From: Streptoverticillium olivoreticuli subsp. olivoreticuli
GTDB taxonomy: Bacteria > Actinomycetota > Actinomycetes > Streptomycetales > Streptomycetaceae
Direction of reading: 5' to 3'
DNA: 64,000 nucleotides
Assembly: GCF_003391135.1 (NCBI RefSeq)
Contig: NZ_CP031455.1
Coordinates: 6,971,501 to 7,035,500, forward strand
Positions 1 through 8,840 of the stretch are shown here, in pieces. Every line of letters begins with the position of its first letter. Positions within the stretch are counted from its first letter, which is position 1. The translations under genes were made by a program, and so were the position numbers. The notes beneath the pieces are model-generated. The model worked only from the letters and a program-made list of their open reading frames with translations, had not been told where the DNA came from and searched no databases.

Positions 1-1047
1 GCCCCCGCCGACCGGGTCTGCGTCTTCCTCATCGACGGCCTCGGCTGGGAGCTGCTGAAGGCCCACCCCACGGAAGCGCCCTTCCTGCACTCCCTGCTGG
101 GCACGTCGATGAACGGCACCGGGCGGCCGATGACCGCCGGGTTCCCCTCCACCACCGCGACCTCCCTCGCCTCCGTCGGTACGGGCCTGCCGCCCGGCGC
201 CCACGGCCTGCCCGGCTACACGGTCGCCGACCCGGCCACCGGCCGGCTGATGAACCAGCTCCGCTGGCGCCCCTGGACCGACCCGCACGTCTGGCAGCCC
301 TACCCGACGGTCTTCCAGCTCGCCGACGCGGCCGGGGTCCACACCTGCCAGGTGTCCGCCCCCGACTTCCAGCACACCCCGCTGACGAAGATCGCGCTGA
401 GCGGCGGCACCTTCCACGGCCGGCTCTCCGGCGAGGACCGGATGGACTTCGCCGCCGACCGGCTCGCCGCCGAGGACCGCGCGCTGGTCTACACCTACTA
501 CAGCGACGTGGACGGCAAGGGGCACCGCTTCGGCGTCGATTCCGACGAGTGGCGCGGCCAGTTGATGTACGTCGACCGGCTCGCCCAGCGGCTCGCCGAG
601 CAGCTGCCGCCCCGCTCCGCGCTGTATGTCACCGCCGACCACGGCATGATCGACATCCCCTTCGACCCGGAGTCGCGCATCGACTTCGACGAGGACTGGG
701 AGCTGCGCGCGGGCGTCGCGCTCCTCGGCGGCGAGGCCCGCGCCCGCCACGTCTACGCCGTGCCCGGCGCCGCCGCCGATGTGCTGGCCGTCTGGCGCGA
801 GGTGCTCGGCGAGCAGATGTGGGTCGCGGGGCGTGACGAGGCCATCGAGGCGGGCTGGTTCGGCCGGCCCGGCGACGGCGTGGACGCCCGGGTCCACGGG
901 CGGATCGGCGACGTGGTCGCCGCGGCCCGCGACGACATCGCCGTCGTCGCCACCGAGACCGAGCCGAACGAGTCCGCGATGGTCGGCCTGCACGGTTCCA
1001 TGACGCCGGTGGAGCAGCTGGTCCCGCTCCTCGAAGTGCGTTCCTGA
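1..1047 (+). CDS. Alkaline phosphatase family protein (nucleotide pyrophosphatase/phosphodiesterase type), 5' partial
   Basis: The reading frame is open from the first base of the window, so the true start lies upstream; 348 residues are visible. The product looks like a metal-dependent phosphoesterase of the type I phosphodiesterase/nucleotide pyrophosphatase branch of the alkaline phosphatase superfamily. The metal-binding Asp is in FLIDGLGW at the very start. The nucleophile segment FPSTTATS follows near visible residue 50, and later metal ligands are in DVDGKGHRFG and TADHGMID. The physiological substrate cannot be read from the sequence. It lies 52 bases upstream of thymidine kinase on the same strand, so the two may be co-transcribed. 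The family is clear; the role is open. Confidence 0.85.
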   Translation, partial: APADRVCVFLIDGLGWELLKAHPTEAPFLHSLLGTSMNGTGRPMTAGFPSTTATSLASVGTGLPPGAHGLPGYTVADPATGRLMNQLRWRPWTDPHVWQPYPTVFQLADAAGVHTCQVSAPDFQHTPLTKIALSGGTFHGRLSGEDRMDFAADRLAAEDRALVYTYYSDVDGKGHRFGVDSDEWRGQLMYVDRLAQRLAEQLPPRSALYVTADHGMIDIPFDPESRIDFDEDWELRAGVALLGGEARARHVYAVPGAAADVLAVWREVLGEQMWVAGRDEAIEAGWFGRPGDGVDARVHGRIGDVVAAARDDIAVVATETEPNESAMVGLHGSMTPVEQLVPLLEVRS

Positions 1048-1099
1048 CCCGCCCGCCCCCGTTTCCCCCCTCCTACGTACGAAAGGCATTGGCTTCCCC

Positions 1100-1753
1100 A
1101 TGCCCGAGCTGGTGTTCTTCTCCGGAACCATGGACTGCGGAAAGAGCACCCTCGCTCTTCAGATCGAGCACAACCGCTCGGCCCGCGGGCTCCGCGGTGT
1201 GATCTTCACGCGTGACGACCGGGCCGGGGAGGGGAGGCTGTCCTCGCGGCTGGGGCTGGTCACCGACGCGGTCGAGGCCACCGAGGGCATGGACATGTAC
1301 GGCTACCTGGTCGACCTGCTGTCGAAGGGCGGCAAGGCGGACTACGTGATCGTGGACGAGGCGCAGTTCCTGGCGCCCGAGCAGATCGACCAGCTCGCCC
1401 GCGTCGTGGACGACCTGGGCCTGGACGTATTCGCCTTCGGCATCACGACGGACTTCCGCACGAAGCTGTTCCCGGGCTCGCAGCGGCTGATCGAGCTGGC
1501 CGACCGCATAGAGGCCCTGCAGGTCGAGGCCCTGTGCTGGTGCGGTGCCCGGGCCACGCACAACGCGCGCACGGTCGGTGGCGAGATGGTCGTCGAGGGC
1601 GCCCAGGTGGTCGTCGGCGACGTCAACCGCCCCGCGGAGGAGACCGGCTACGAGGTCCTGTGCCGTCGCCACCACCGCCGCCGCATGACGAGCGCGGCCG
1701 CCCACGCCGGCGCCCTCTCCCCGGACGTCCTGCCCGCGCTCGACGTCACCTGA
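1100..1753 (+). CDS. tdk: Thymidine kinase (type II, TK1-like)
   Basis: This 217-residue protein phosphorylates thymidine to dTMP in the salvage pathway in the cytoplasm. The Walker A motif GTMDCGKST is at residues 9-17 and the Walker B-like VIVDEAQFL is near residue 85. The TK1-type zinc/lasso region is represented by CWCGARATHNARTV and the late YEVLCRRHH. The length fits the family. The ATG follows GAAAGG about 14 bases upstream, a weak ribosome binding site. It is distant from dut, which lies about 22 kb downstream. Confidence 0.93.
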   Translation: MPELVFFSGTMDCGKSTLALQIEHNRSARGLRGVIFTRDDRAGEGRLSSRLGLVTDAVEATEGMDMYGYLVDLLSKGGKADYVIVDEAQFLAPEQIDQLARVVDDLGLDVFAFGITTDFRTKLFPGSQRLIELADRIEALQVEALCWCGARATHNARTVGGEMVVEGAQVVVGDVNRPAEETGYEVLCRRHHRRRMTSAAAHAGALSPDVLPALDVT

Positions 1754-1826
1754 GCCGCCTACGGCCCGGCTCGCGGAAGAGCCCGCCCGGCGCGGGTCGC
1801 CCGAGCCGCGCGCGGCCGCGGCCGCC

Positions 1827-2759
1827 TCAGGGCGTGCGCGTGGTGGTGTTCTTCCTGCCCTTGTCGTCGACGGCGAACCACAGCCCCTGCTTCCCCTGGC
1901 CGTTGACGTCCCCGGCCTTGCCGTCGCCGGTGAACCAGTACACGGGCCAGCAGTCGATGGCGAGCTGCTGGGTGCCGTCGGGGCGGGTCACGGTGGAGAC
2001 GAGCTTCTCGGGGATGTCCCGCACCTTGGTCCTGTCCACGGGCTTCGCCGGCTTCCACGTGTCCAGGCACGCGTCGTTGCAGGCGAACTTCATCGGCCAC
2101 GCGCTGTCCTTGTTGAAGCGGTACAGCGTCCGGCCCTGGCCGTCCACGAGGATCCTGCCGAGTGCGGTGTCGCCGACGACGGACACCGGGGCGGCGCTCG
2201 CCTTCTTCCCGTCGGGCGCGAGCGCGTTCCAGGTGCCGCCGACGCCCTGGCCCTTGGTGTCGCCGGGTGCCGTGTCCTTCGCGTAGCGGTAGACGGGCCA
2301 GCCGCCCAGGGTGAGTTGCTTGACGCCGTCGGCCCGTACGACCTCGCCGAGGGCGGAGGCGTCGATCCCGGCGGAGGCGGAGGCGTTGCCGGCGGGGACG
2401 GGTGGCCAGGCCTTCGCGCAGTCACCGTCGCAGTGGGAGGCCGGCGGTTTCGCCGTGTCCTTGTCGAAGCGGTAGAGGGTGAGGCCCTTGTCGTCGGTGA
2501 CGACCTGGCCGAGGTCCGCCGTCCGCCGCACGGCCAGTTTGCCGTCGGCCGCCCCCATGCCGTCCGAACGGTTGCCCTCGCCGTAGCCGTCGGCGGATCC
2601 CGATCCGTTCCCGTAGCCCTTGCCTGCCTGCGAGCTGTTGGCCGCCGGCCGGGTGTCGTACCCCTGGTCCTTCGCCGAGGGACTGCCGTTGCACGCCGTC
2701 GCCAGCACCATGACGGTGAACGCCGTACCTGCCAGGGAGACCTGTCGCCGCTTGTTCAT
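1827..2759 (-). CDS. Secreted lipoprotein with four Yx(F/W/Y)xxD repeats
   Basis: This 310-residue exported lipoprotein starts with a basic/hydrophobic signal peptide ending in VMVLATAC, where the Cys is the expected lipidation site. A Gly/Ser/Asn-rich linker follows. The rest contains four copies of the family motif: LYRFDKD, VYRYAKD, LYRFNKD and VYWFTGD. Repeats 1 and 3 are followed by paired cysteines (CDGDCAKAW, CNDACLDTW) that could form disulfides. The family is annotated as predicted lipoproteins of unknown function. It is the last gene of a same-strand group with a haem membrane protein and a NuoF-ferredoxin fusion, which suggests an extracytoplasmic redox role; that is inference only. 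Confidence 0.85.
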   Translation of the reverse strand: MNKRRQVSLAGTAFTVMVLATACNGSPSAKDQGYDTRPAANSSQAGKGYGNGSGSADGYGEGNRSDGMGAADGKLAVRRTADLGQVVTDDKGLTLYRFDKDTAKPPASHCDGDCAKAWPPVPAGNASASAGIDASALGEVVRADGVKQLTLGGWPVYRYAKDTAPGDTKGQGVGGTWNALAPDGKKASAAPVSVVGDTALGRILVDGQGRTLYRFNKDSAWPMKFACNDACLDTWKPAKPVDRTKVRDIPEKLVSTVTRPDGTQQLAIDCWPVYWFTGDGKAGDVNGQGKQGLWFAVDDKGRKNTTTRTP

Positions 2760-2912
2760 GTCCGGGTGTTCCTTTCCACGGAGGGGCCGGCGGACGGTCC
2801 GCCGACGCCGGGAAGTACGGGAGCGGCTCCGCGAGCTCTCAGCGGAACCGGGAAGTTGTCACACGTGGCCAAAAAGCCGCCCCGAAGCCGTCGGCAACTG
2901 TCGGAAATCACC

Positions 2913-4400
2913 TCAGTCAGCCGATTGGAGACGCAGCGCCAGGGCGGGGCAGCGCCGTACCGCGCGCAGGGCCCGCGGCCGCATCCGGGCGGGCACGGCG
3001 ATGGCGGCCCGCTCCGGATAGTTGTCCGGGCCCAGCCGCAGCAGACCGGGCAGCAGATCCGCGCACAGCCCGTGCCCCCGGCACAGCGTCCAGTCCACCA
3101 GGAGCCGCTCCTTGGGCAGCGCCGGGCGGGCGCTCACGGGGGCCGGTCCGCGCACGCCGCCGGGCAGCGGCAGCACCCCCAGGACCGGACGCCCGCAGCC
3201 GGAGCCCAGCGCGTGCGCCTCGAAGTCCTCGGCGAAGACGGCCAGCGACGAGGCCACGAAACGGGCGGTGCCGTCCGGATGCCCGCAGGCCCCGCGCCGC
3301 TCCACCGCCCGCATCCGGGCCCGTACGCCCTCCAGGGCCCGGTGCCCGCCGCCGTGCGCGGCGTCGAAGAGGCCCTCGGCGAGCGCGGGCAGCCCCACGA
3401 AGCACGGACCGCACTGCCCCGCCGACTCCGCCGCCAGCCACCGCGCCACCCGCGCCGTCTCCCCGACCGGACACGTCGACTCGGGAAGCGGCAGCAGGGC
3501 ACCGGCGCCCAGCACCGCGCCCGCCGCCGCCAGGGAGTCGCGCGAGACCGTCGCCGTACGGGCGTCCGTCCCGGACAGCCAGGCGCCGTGGTACCCACCG
3601 ACCAGCACCCCCTGGCCCGGCCCGGTGCCGCACAGCTCCAGCGCGTACGACAGCGGAAGCCCGGTCGGCGTCTCCACCACGTGCGCCCCGGCGACGGTCA
3701 GCAGGACGGTGCCGGGCTCCTCCGGCAGGCCCAGTTCGCGGAAGGCCGCGGCACCGAGTCGCGCCGCGACGGCCAGCTGCGCGTACGTCTCGGTGTTGGA
3801 CACCAGGGTCGGCACCCCGCCCAGCCCGCTCTCGCTGGAGCGGACCCCGCGCCCGGACGGCAGCGCGGGACCACCGCCCACACCACGGACCAGAGCCGTG
3901 CCCTCGCCGGTGACGAACCGTTCCGGCAGCCGCACCACCCGCACCCCCGGCTCGCCTGCCCCGCGCTCGGCCACCGCCTGGCGCACCGACCGCTCCACGT
4001 CCGCCCGTGTCACCCCGACCACCACCTGCCGCGCACCGAGCGCACCGGCCGCCAACAGCGCCCCGTCGAGCACCAGATGCGGCACGTGGAGCAGCAGCGC
4101 CGTGTCCTTCAGACAGCCCGGCTCGCCCTCGCTGCCGTTGACCACCACCGCCGGCACGCCGCCGGTGTGCCGCAAGGAGCCGAGCACCGCGCGCAGTTTG
4201 CGGGCGAAGGGGAAGCCCGCCCCGCCCCGGCCGAGCAGCCCGACGCCCTCCGCCAGCCCGGCCAGATCACCGGCGGACAGCTCCGGCGGCGGGCCGTGCA
4301 GCGCCAGATGCGCCGCCCGGTCCAGCCACGGCCGCCGGTCCAGGCCCGTCAGCAGCCGGGGCGTGCCGACGGCCGACAGCGTCGGCACGGGCCCGGTCAC
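2913..4400 (-). CDS. NuoF-like FMN/Fe-S oxidoreductase fused to a C-terminal ferredoxin domain
   Basis: This 495-residue protein resembles the NADH-binding NuoF subunit of complex I joined to a ferredoxin. The N-terminal half has the glycine-rich nucleotide-binding segment GLLGRGGAGFPF and VNGSEGEPGCLKD. The Fe-S region reads ESAGQCGPCFVGL, with another Cys in RRGACGHPDG. NuoF proteins normally have ESCGxC, so the first cluster Cys is replaced by Ala. The last 60 residues look like a small ferredoxin (CRGHGLC, then RRCPALAL). The GTG start overlaps the stop of the upstream membrane gene by four bases (GTGA), so I chose it over longer in-frame extensions. The context suggests electron transfer from NAD(P)H to the neighbouring haem membrane protein. 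Confidence 0.83.
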   Translation of the reverse strand: MTGPVPTLSAVGTPRLLTGLDRRPWLDRAAHLALHGPPPELSAGDLAGLAEGVGLLGRGGAGFPFARKLRAVLGSLRHTGGVPAVVVNGSEGEPGCLKDTALLLHVPHLVLDGALLAAGALGARQVVVGVTRADVERSVRQAVAERGAGEPGVRVVRLPERFVTGEGTALVRGVGGGPALPSGRGVRSSESGLGGVPTLVSNTETYAQLAVAARLGAAAFRELGLPEEPGTVLLTVAGAHVVETPTGLPLSYALELCGTGPGQGVLVGGYHGAWLSGTDARTATVSRDSLAAAGAVLGAGALLPLPESTCPVGETARVARWLAAESAGQCGPCFVGLPALAEGLFDAAHGGGHRALEGVRARMRAVERRGACGHPDGTARFVASSLAVFAEDFEAHALGSGCGRPVLGVLPLPGGVRGPAPVSARPALPKERLLVDWTLCRGHGLCADLLPGLLRLGPDNYPERAAIAVPARMRPRALRAVRRCPALALRLQSAD

Positions 4401-5170
4401 ACGCCCCCTCCGCCACCGCCGCGGGCCCCGCGCAGCCGCACCACCAGCGCGGCCGCCACGCCCGCCACGCACAGCGCGTACGCCGCCGTCACCCAGCCGC
4501 TCGCCGGGCGGCCCGAGTGCAGCCCGTGCAGCAGCGCCGCGCCCCAGGCCGGGTAGGCGCTCATGTGCAGGGCCCGCCAGGCGCGCGACCGGCCGCCCGA
4601 GGCGAAGGCGCCGCGCACCGCGCCGGTGACGGCGACCGTCACGAAGAGATAGCCGGCGAGCGTGCCGAGCCCGACGAGAAACGGCCGGGCCCGGTCGGTG
4701 AACGGCACGGCCGCGGCCGCGGCGCCGACGTGCCCCTCGGCCACCTTCACCCAGATGTGCAGTGCGAGGAAGCCGAGACCGGCCACGGCCAGGCCGCGGT
4801 GGACGCCCTGGGCGAGCAGCCGGTGCGCGGAGCGCAGCAGCATCCGGTCGGCGGCGGCCAGCCCCCACAGCACACTGGCGGTGAGCGAGACGAGCGCGAG
4901 CACTCCCGCGCCGAAGTCCAGGAACTCCTGCGTCCGCTGGGCCACTTGGGACCGGGCGGCGACGGCGAGCAGCAGCAGGATCGCCGCGGGCAGGGCCGGC
5001 CTGGCCGACGGCCCGCTCCTCGGGCGGGAGCGCGTCCGCCGCCGGGGAAGGGCGAAGGCCGGACGGGGGCCGGGCGGCGGGGACACGGGCGGGGGAGGGC
5101 CCGGGGGCGGGAAGGCCGGCGGTGCCGTCGGTCGCGGCGGTGCCGCCGGGGATGTGTGTGACGCGGACAT
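4397..5170 (-). CDS. Haem-binding membrane protein, ferric reductase-like/cytochrome b type
   Basis: This 257-residue protein has a Pro-rich N-terminus followed by about six predicted membrane segments. Histidines sit at helix ends in pairs typical of b-type haem ligation: QGVHRGL, LALHIWVK, RALHMSAY and LLHGLHSG. This fits a ferric reductase-like transmembrane core, but no NADPH/FAD-binding extension is present. That function could be supplied by the NuoF-like protein encoded downstream with a 4-base overlap. The exact electron donor and acceptor are unknown. The C-terminus ends in a glycine run. Confidence 0.75.
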   Translation of the reverse strand: MSASHTSPAAPPRPTAPPAFPPPGPPPPVSPPPGPRPAFALPRRRTRSRPRSGPSARPALPAAILLLLAVAARSQVAQRTQEFLDFGAGVLALVSLTASVLWGLAAADRMLLRSAHRLLAQGVHRGLAVAGLGFLALHIWVKVAEGHVGAAAAAVPFTDRARPFLVGLGTLAGYLFVTVAVTGAVRGAFASGGRSRAWRALHMSAYPAWGAALLHGLHSGRPASGWVTAAYALCVAGVAAALVVRLRGARGGGGGGV

Positions 5171-5444
5171 AGGGGGCCTCCGGCGGGCGTCCCCGGCGGC
5201 CGGGGCACGCCCGCGTTCCTGGGAAATCCGGAAATCCCGCGCATCGGCATAAATCGCCGGGCGGTCGAATGAACAGCAGGATCCTCGGACTTCGCAAGTC
5301 CTTCATAAGCTTTATCGCGCTGTGACAAATTCGCGCTTGGCTGTCCCCATGGCGGCGGCGGGCTGCTGATGATGCCCACTCAGGCGAGAGGTCCGAACGC
5401 CCGTCCCGATCCCCTTGTCCGGTGCAGATGTCCGGAGGTAGACG
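5171..5444. promoter_or_regulatory. Divergent intergenic region with inverted repeat
   Basis: This 274-base spacer separates the divergent haem-protein operon and the PucR-type regulator. It contains a perfect 6-bp inverted repeat with a 3-base centre, GGACTTCGCAAGTCC, at 5287-5301, which could be an operator. It is also relatively AT-rich around 5300-5335. The regulator gene has a good ribosome binding site, GGAGG at 5434. Confidence 0.4.
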
Positions 5445-6545
5445 ATGTGCGAAATGCTGAACCGCATCTGGTCACGACCACGTGGCGAATGGACTCGCAT
5501 CCTGAGAAAGGAACTTCCCGCCGTCGCGGCCAAGGTGGTCGATGAACTGCTGTGCAATACCCCGGTATTCGCGGATATCGTGGAGCGAATCGGGAAGGAT
5601 GCGGCGCGGGCGGCGGTCGAGCAGGCGCTGTTGCTGGCACTGGGGCTCGGCGGCAAAGCGGACGGCATCCGTACGTCCCTGGCGGTGCCCGAGCCCCGGC
5701 CCGCGACCGGCCGGGCCGTCACCGCCCTGCCGGACGCCCGGGCACGGCAGGCGCTGTTCGCCGCGCTCGCCGACGACCGCGGCCTGCCCAAGGAGGTCCT
5801 GGCCGAACTCGCGCGCCAGGCGGGCTGGCCGCTGCCCGACCGGGCCCGCGCCGTCGTCCTCGGTGCCGCCTCCTCCAACGAGGCGCCCCAACTGGCCCTC
5901 CAGCTCACGACGGCACTCGGCCAGGGGCTGCTGGGCACCGTCGACGCGGACGTCTGCCTGATCGTCCCGGACCCGGGCCCCGAGGCGCGCTCCGAGCTGG
6001 TGGCCGTGCTCGGCGGCCGGGTGGCCGCCGTCGGCCACTGTGCTCCCGTGGCCGACGCCGCCTCCTCACTGCGCTGGGCGCGGCGGCTGCTCGCCCTGGC
6101 CCCGGCCGGCGCCGGCCCGAAGGAACGGCTCGTCTTCGTCGACGACCACCTCTCGGACCTCCTGCTGCTCCAGGACGAATCCCTCGCCCGAGCCCTCTGC
6201 GCCCGCTGGCTGCGTCCGCTCGAGGCACTCACGCCGCGGCAGAGCGAGCGCCTCGAAGCGACCCTCCTGGCCTGGCTGGAGAGCGGCGGCGCACCCGAGG
6301 CGGCCCGTGCGCTCCAGGTCCACCCGCAGACGATCCGCTACCGCCTGCGCCAGATGGAGAAGCTCTTCGGCCCGGCGCTGCGGGACCCGCGCATGCGCTT
6401 CGAGCTGGAACTGGCGCTGCGCAGCCGGCGTCTGCTGGCCCGGTCCCGGCGGCTGCGCCGGCGCGTCCAGGGCCGGGGCCACGCCCTCGCCGCCGCCGTC
6501 CACCCGCTGGGACTCGCCAGGCAGGCGCGCGTCAACGGCCTGTGA
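5445..6545 (+). CDS. PucR/CdaR-type transcriptional regulator
   Basis: This 366-residue regulator has the C-terminal PucR-type helix-turn-helix signature: VHPQTIRYRLRQMEKLFG followed by LRDPRMRFELELAL. The N-terminal 60 residues resemble the RsbT co-antagonist/PucR sensor region, and the middle is a divergent GGDEF-like ligand domain. An extra basic tail of about 35 residues (RSRRLLARSRRLRRR) follows the HTH. The ATG is preceded by GGAGG at good spacing. It is divergent from the redox operon at 1827-5170, so that operon is the natural candidate target. No ligand can be inferred. Confidence 0.85.
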   Translation: MCEMLNRIWSRPRGEWTRILRKELPAVAAKVVDELLCNTPVFADIVERIGKDAARAAVEQALLLALGLGGKADGIRTSLAVPEPRPATGRAVTALPDARARQALFAALADDRGLPKEVLAELARQAGWPLPDRARAVVLGAASSNEAPQLALQLTTALGQGLLGTVDADVCLIVPDPGPEARSELVAVLGGRVAAVGHCAPVADAASSLRWARRLLALAPAGAGPKERLVFVDDHLSDLLLLQDESLARALCARWLRPLEALTPRQSERLEATLLAWLESGGAPEAARALQVHPQTIRYRLRQMEKLFGPALRDPRMRFELELALRSRRLLARSRRLRRRVQGRGHALAAAVHPLGLARQARVNGL

Positions 6546-6561
6546 ACCCCCGCGGCACGCT

Positions 6562-6598
6562 GCGGCGGCCCCGGACCTCGAAGGTCCGGGGCCGCCGC
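6562..6598. terminator. Bidirectional terminator hairpin
   Basis: Perfect 17-bp inverted repeat GCGGCGGCCCCGGACCT / AGGTCCGGGGCCGCCGC with a 3-base loop, located between the convergent PucR-type gene and the DUF1996 gene. There is no U-run, as is usual for streptomycetes. Confidence 0.75.
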
Positions 6599-6661
6599 GT
6601 TCCCGGCGCCGGGCGGCAGGTGCGGTTGGGGAGCACCCGGCGCCGGGGGCACGCGGGGCGC

Positions 6662-8062
6662 TCAGCAGCGCCGCCCGCCGTTGACGCAGGACACTGCCTT
6701 CGCCATCAGCGCGTCCGGCATGACGTTGATGAAGTCACCGTGGTCCGTCACCGGCTTGTGCAGCTGCTCGGGGAAGCTGTCCACGGCGAACGGGGTGCCG
6801 GCCGGCACCGCGTACGTGATGCGCTGGACGAGCTGTGGCACGGCCCGGAAGCCGCGCGGGCACGAGCCGTCCGCCTTGGCGAAGGCGACGTGGGTACGGT
6901 GGTTGGCGCTGTCGACGGAGCGGCCGTCCCAGCAGCTCTGGAAGGCCAGGGTGCGGACCACGTCCGAACCGCCCGGGCATATCGGGTACTTGTCCTTCAG
7001 CTGCCGGTTCTCGAAACCGGTGCAGCTCCACGAGGCGTTGGCGTTGCCCGGGCCGCTGGTGAACGCCTTCGCGTCACCGGTGATCACCCTCAGGAAGCGC
7101 GGCATCGCCGAGACCTTCGACACCGGGCTGCCGCGGAACTGGATCGTCACCGACGAGGGCCGCAATACTTTGCCCATGTTGCCGTCGTGCCCGCCACCGG
7201 GGGCATGGGCGTCCGGCGCGGCCTTGCCGTCCAGGAGCCGCAGAACAGGCCAGTAGTGGGTGGAGAGATCGCCATTGGTGCAGGTGGTTCCGGCCGCGGC
7301 GAGGGACGCATTCGAGGAGAAGGCGTTCGTCGACAAATTGCCCACATAGTCATGGGTGTGGTGGGCGCCATTGCTGACACCGGGCGTGACGATGACGTTG
7401 TCCGAGTTGAAATGGCCGTTCTCGTTGCGCCCGCAGGAAGAGGTGAACGTCCCGGCGGAGCCGCCGGAACCGACTGCCGGATTCTGCTTCGCCGGCGCGG
7501 TACGGATGTCGGCGAAGTCGGAAGGGGACGGACCGCCGGGTATGGCCCGCGTCAGGACGGCGGCGCCGGCGTCGGCCCGCCCGGGCGCGTCCGCCGTACG
7601 GACCTGCCGGGCCGTGCAGCCGCTCAGCTCCGACAGATCCGACGGGCGCGTCGACCGCTCCGCGATGGCGTCGGCCATCCGGCCGATCGTCGTGGAGCGC
7701 CGCTGCTTCAGTTCGCCGAGCACGGCACCGCCGTCGCCGCCGGGCGCCGACGCCTGCTCGTACGCCCGTGCCACCTGGGCGTCGAGTTCCGCGAGGCCCG
7801 CGGAGACCTGCTGCCGCGCCGGGTCGGGCACGTCCCGCAGCCGGTCGCCCACATCCGGACAGGCGATGGTCGTCGCCGTCGCCGGGGCCGCCGCGTGGTC
7901 CGCCGAGGAGGTGCCGGCCGGCCGGTGGGACCCTCCGGCCGAGGCATGGGCGGCGACGAGCGCCGTCCCGCCGCCGCCCAGCAGCAGCGCCGCGACCGCG
8001 AGCAGCACACGTACCTTCGCGGATATGCGGTGCTTGTGGCCCTGTCGTTTCGTGGGGGTCAT
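6662..8062 (-). CDS. Secreted DUF1996-domain protein
   Basis: This 466-residue exported protein has an N-terminal membrane/signal segment (VRVLLAVAALLLGGGGTALVAA). A helical linker of about 130 residues with conserved Cys pairs follows. The DUF1996 domain comes next, with FTSSCGRNENGHFNSDN, GAHHTHDYVGN, and later NANASWSCTGFENRQ and YPICPGG. Bacterial DUF1996 proteins are secreted and their biochemical activity is unknown. Its start is only four bases after the stop of the DUF4142 gene, indicating co-transcription. The short C-terminal CVNGGRRC could form a disulfide. Confidence 0.85.
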   Translation of the reverse strand: MTPTKRQGHKHRISAKVRVLLAVAALLLGGGGTALVAAHASAGGSHRPAGTSSADHAAAPATATTIACPDVGDRLRDVPDPARQQVSAGLAELDAQVARAYEQASAPGGDGGAVLGELKQRRSTTIGRMADAIAERSTRPSDLSELSGCTARQVRTADAPGRADAGAAVLTRAIPGGPSPSDFADIRTAPAKQNPAVGSGGSAGTFTSSCGRNENGHFNSDNVIVTPGVSNGAHHTHDYVGNLSTNAFSSNASLAAAGTTCTNGDLSTHYWPVLRLLDGKAAPDAHAPGGGHDGNMGKVLRPSSVTIQFRGSPVSKVSAMPRFLRVITGDAKAFTSGPGNANASWSCTGFENRQLKDKYPICPGGSDVVRTLAFQSCWDGRSVDSANHRTHVAFAKADGSCPRGFRAVPQLVQRITYAVPAGTPFAVDSFPEQLHKPVTDHGDFINVMPDALMAKAVSCVNGGRRC

Positions 8063-8066
8063 GGCA

Positions 8067-8840
8067 TCACTTCATTTCCTCGTTGCTGTGCCGAGCCGTG
8101 CTCTGCCGATCCGGAACCGGGGACGGCGCGGGCATCCGGACCCGCGTCCCGGGGACGCCGGTCACTCCGGTGCCTTCCAGGACGGTGATGTGGTCGAGGA
8201 CGACGGTGTTGGCGCGCGTCGCCAGCTCCCGGACCAGGGAGTTGCCGGTCCGGTCCCGCACGAGCGCCACCAGGCCGAACACCTTGCCGTGGGCGGCGCG
8301 GACCAACTGGGCGAAGACCCGGTCGAATTCGGCGCCCCGGGCGGCGTCCATCCGGTCCAGCCATCCCTGCTGCTGTTCCGTGGGGCGGCCCGGCAGCGTG
8401 ATGTCCAGGGACCGGGCGGCGTCGAGGGAGCGGCGGTCCAACTCGGTGTGCCCGTCGACGAGATGCTCCCCGGCGGTCCGTACGCTGTCGCTGGTCCCGC
8501 GCTCCTGGGCCAGGCGGCCCGCGGGCTTCTCCCACAGGCCGGCGAGCCGGACCTTGCGCACGAAGTCCCGGTCCAGGGCCGTCAGCGGTCCGGACGCGGT
8601 GCTCCGCGTCCCTTCGCCGTCGTCCATCCAGGCCGGGCCGTCGGCCGCCGCCGACCGGGCTCCGCCGAACAGGGCCACCGGTACCAGCAGCGCCACCAGC
8701 GTCGCGGCCAGCGCGCCGACCACGAGCCAGGTGCCGAGCGCCCGCCCCGCCCCCGGCCGCCCGCCTTCGGGCCCGGCCCGCCGGGACAGTGGCCTCGTGA
8801 AACCCGCTCTCATGGCGCGGGCCGGTCGCACGGGACGCAT
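8067..8840 (-). CDS. Exported DUF4142-domain protein
   Basis: This 257-residue protein has a long basic N-terminus and one hydrophobic segment (LVVGALAATLVALLVPVALFG) acting as signal or anchor. A four-helix ferritin-like DUF4142 domain follows: DRDFVRKVRLAGLWEKPAG, DSVRTAGEHLVDGHTELD, FDRVFAQLVRAAHGK and VLDHITVLEGTG. The ATG has a strong Shine-Dalgarno (GAGGGAGG) about 9 bases upstream. It forms an operon with the DUF1996 gene. The pairing suggests a joint envelope function; nothing in the sequence gives an enzyme activity. Confidence 0.82.
   Translation of the reverse strand: MRPVRPARAMRAGFTRPLSRRAGPEGGRPGAGRALGTWLVVGALAATLVALLVPVALFGGARSAAADGPAWMDDGEGTRSTASGPLTALDRDFVRKVRLAGLWEKPAGRLAQERGTSDSVRTAGEHLVDGHTELDRRSLDAARSLDITLPGRPTEQQQGWLDRMDAARGAEFDRVFAQLVRAAHGKVFGLVALVRDRTGNSLVRELATRANTVVLDHITVLEGTGVTGVPGTRVRMPAPSPVPDRQSTARHSNEEMK

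Noticed and set aside
2316..4556. 746-codon plus-strand frame opposite the lipoprotein and NuoF-like genes
   Set aside because: It spans two genes and an intergenic region and is Arg/Pro/Gln-rich with no domain.
5171..5306. N-terminal extension of the NuoF-like frame beginning MKDLRSPRILLF
   Set aside because: The extension runs antiparallel-frame through the whole haem membrane protein gene; the GTG at 4400 with a 4-base overlap is the natural start.
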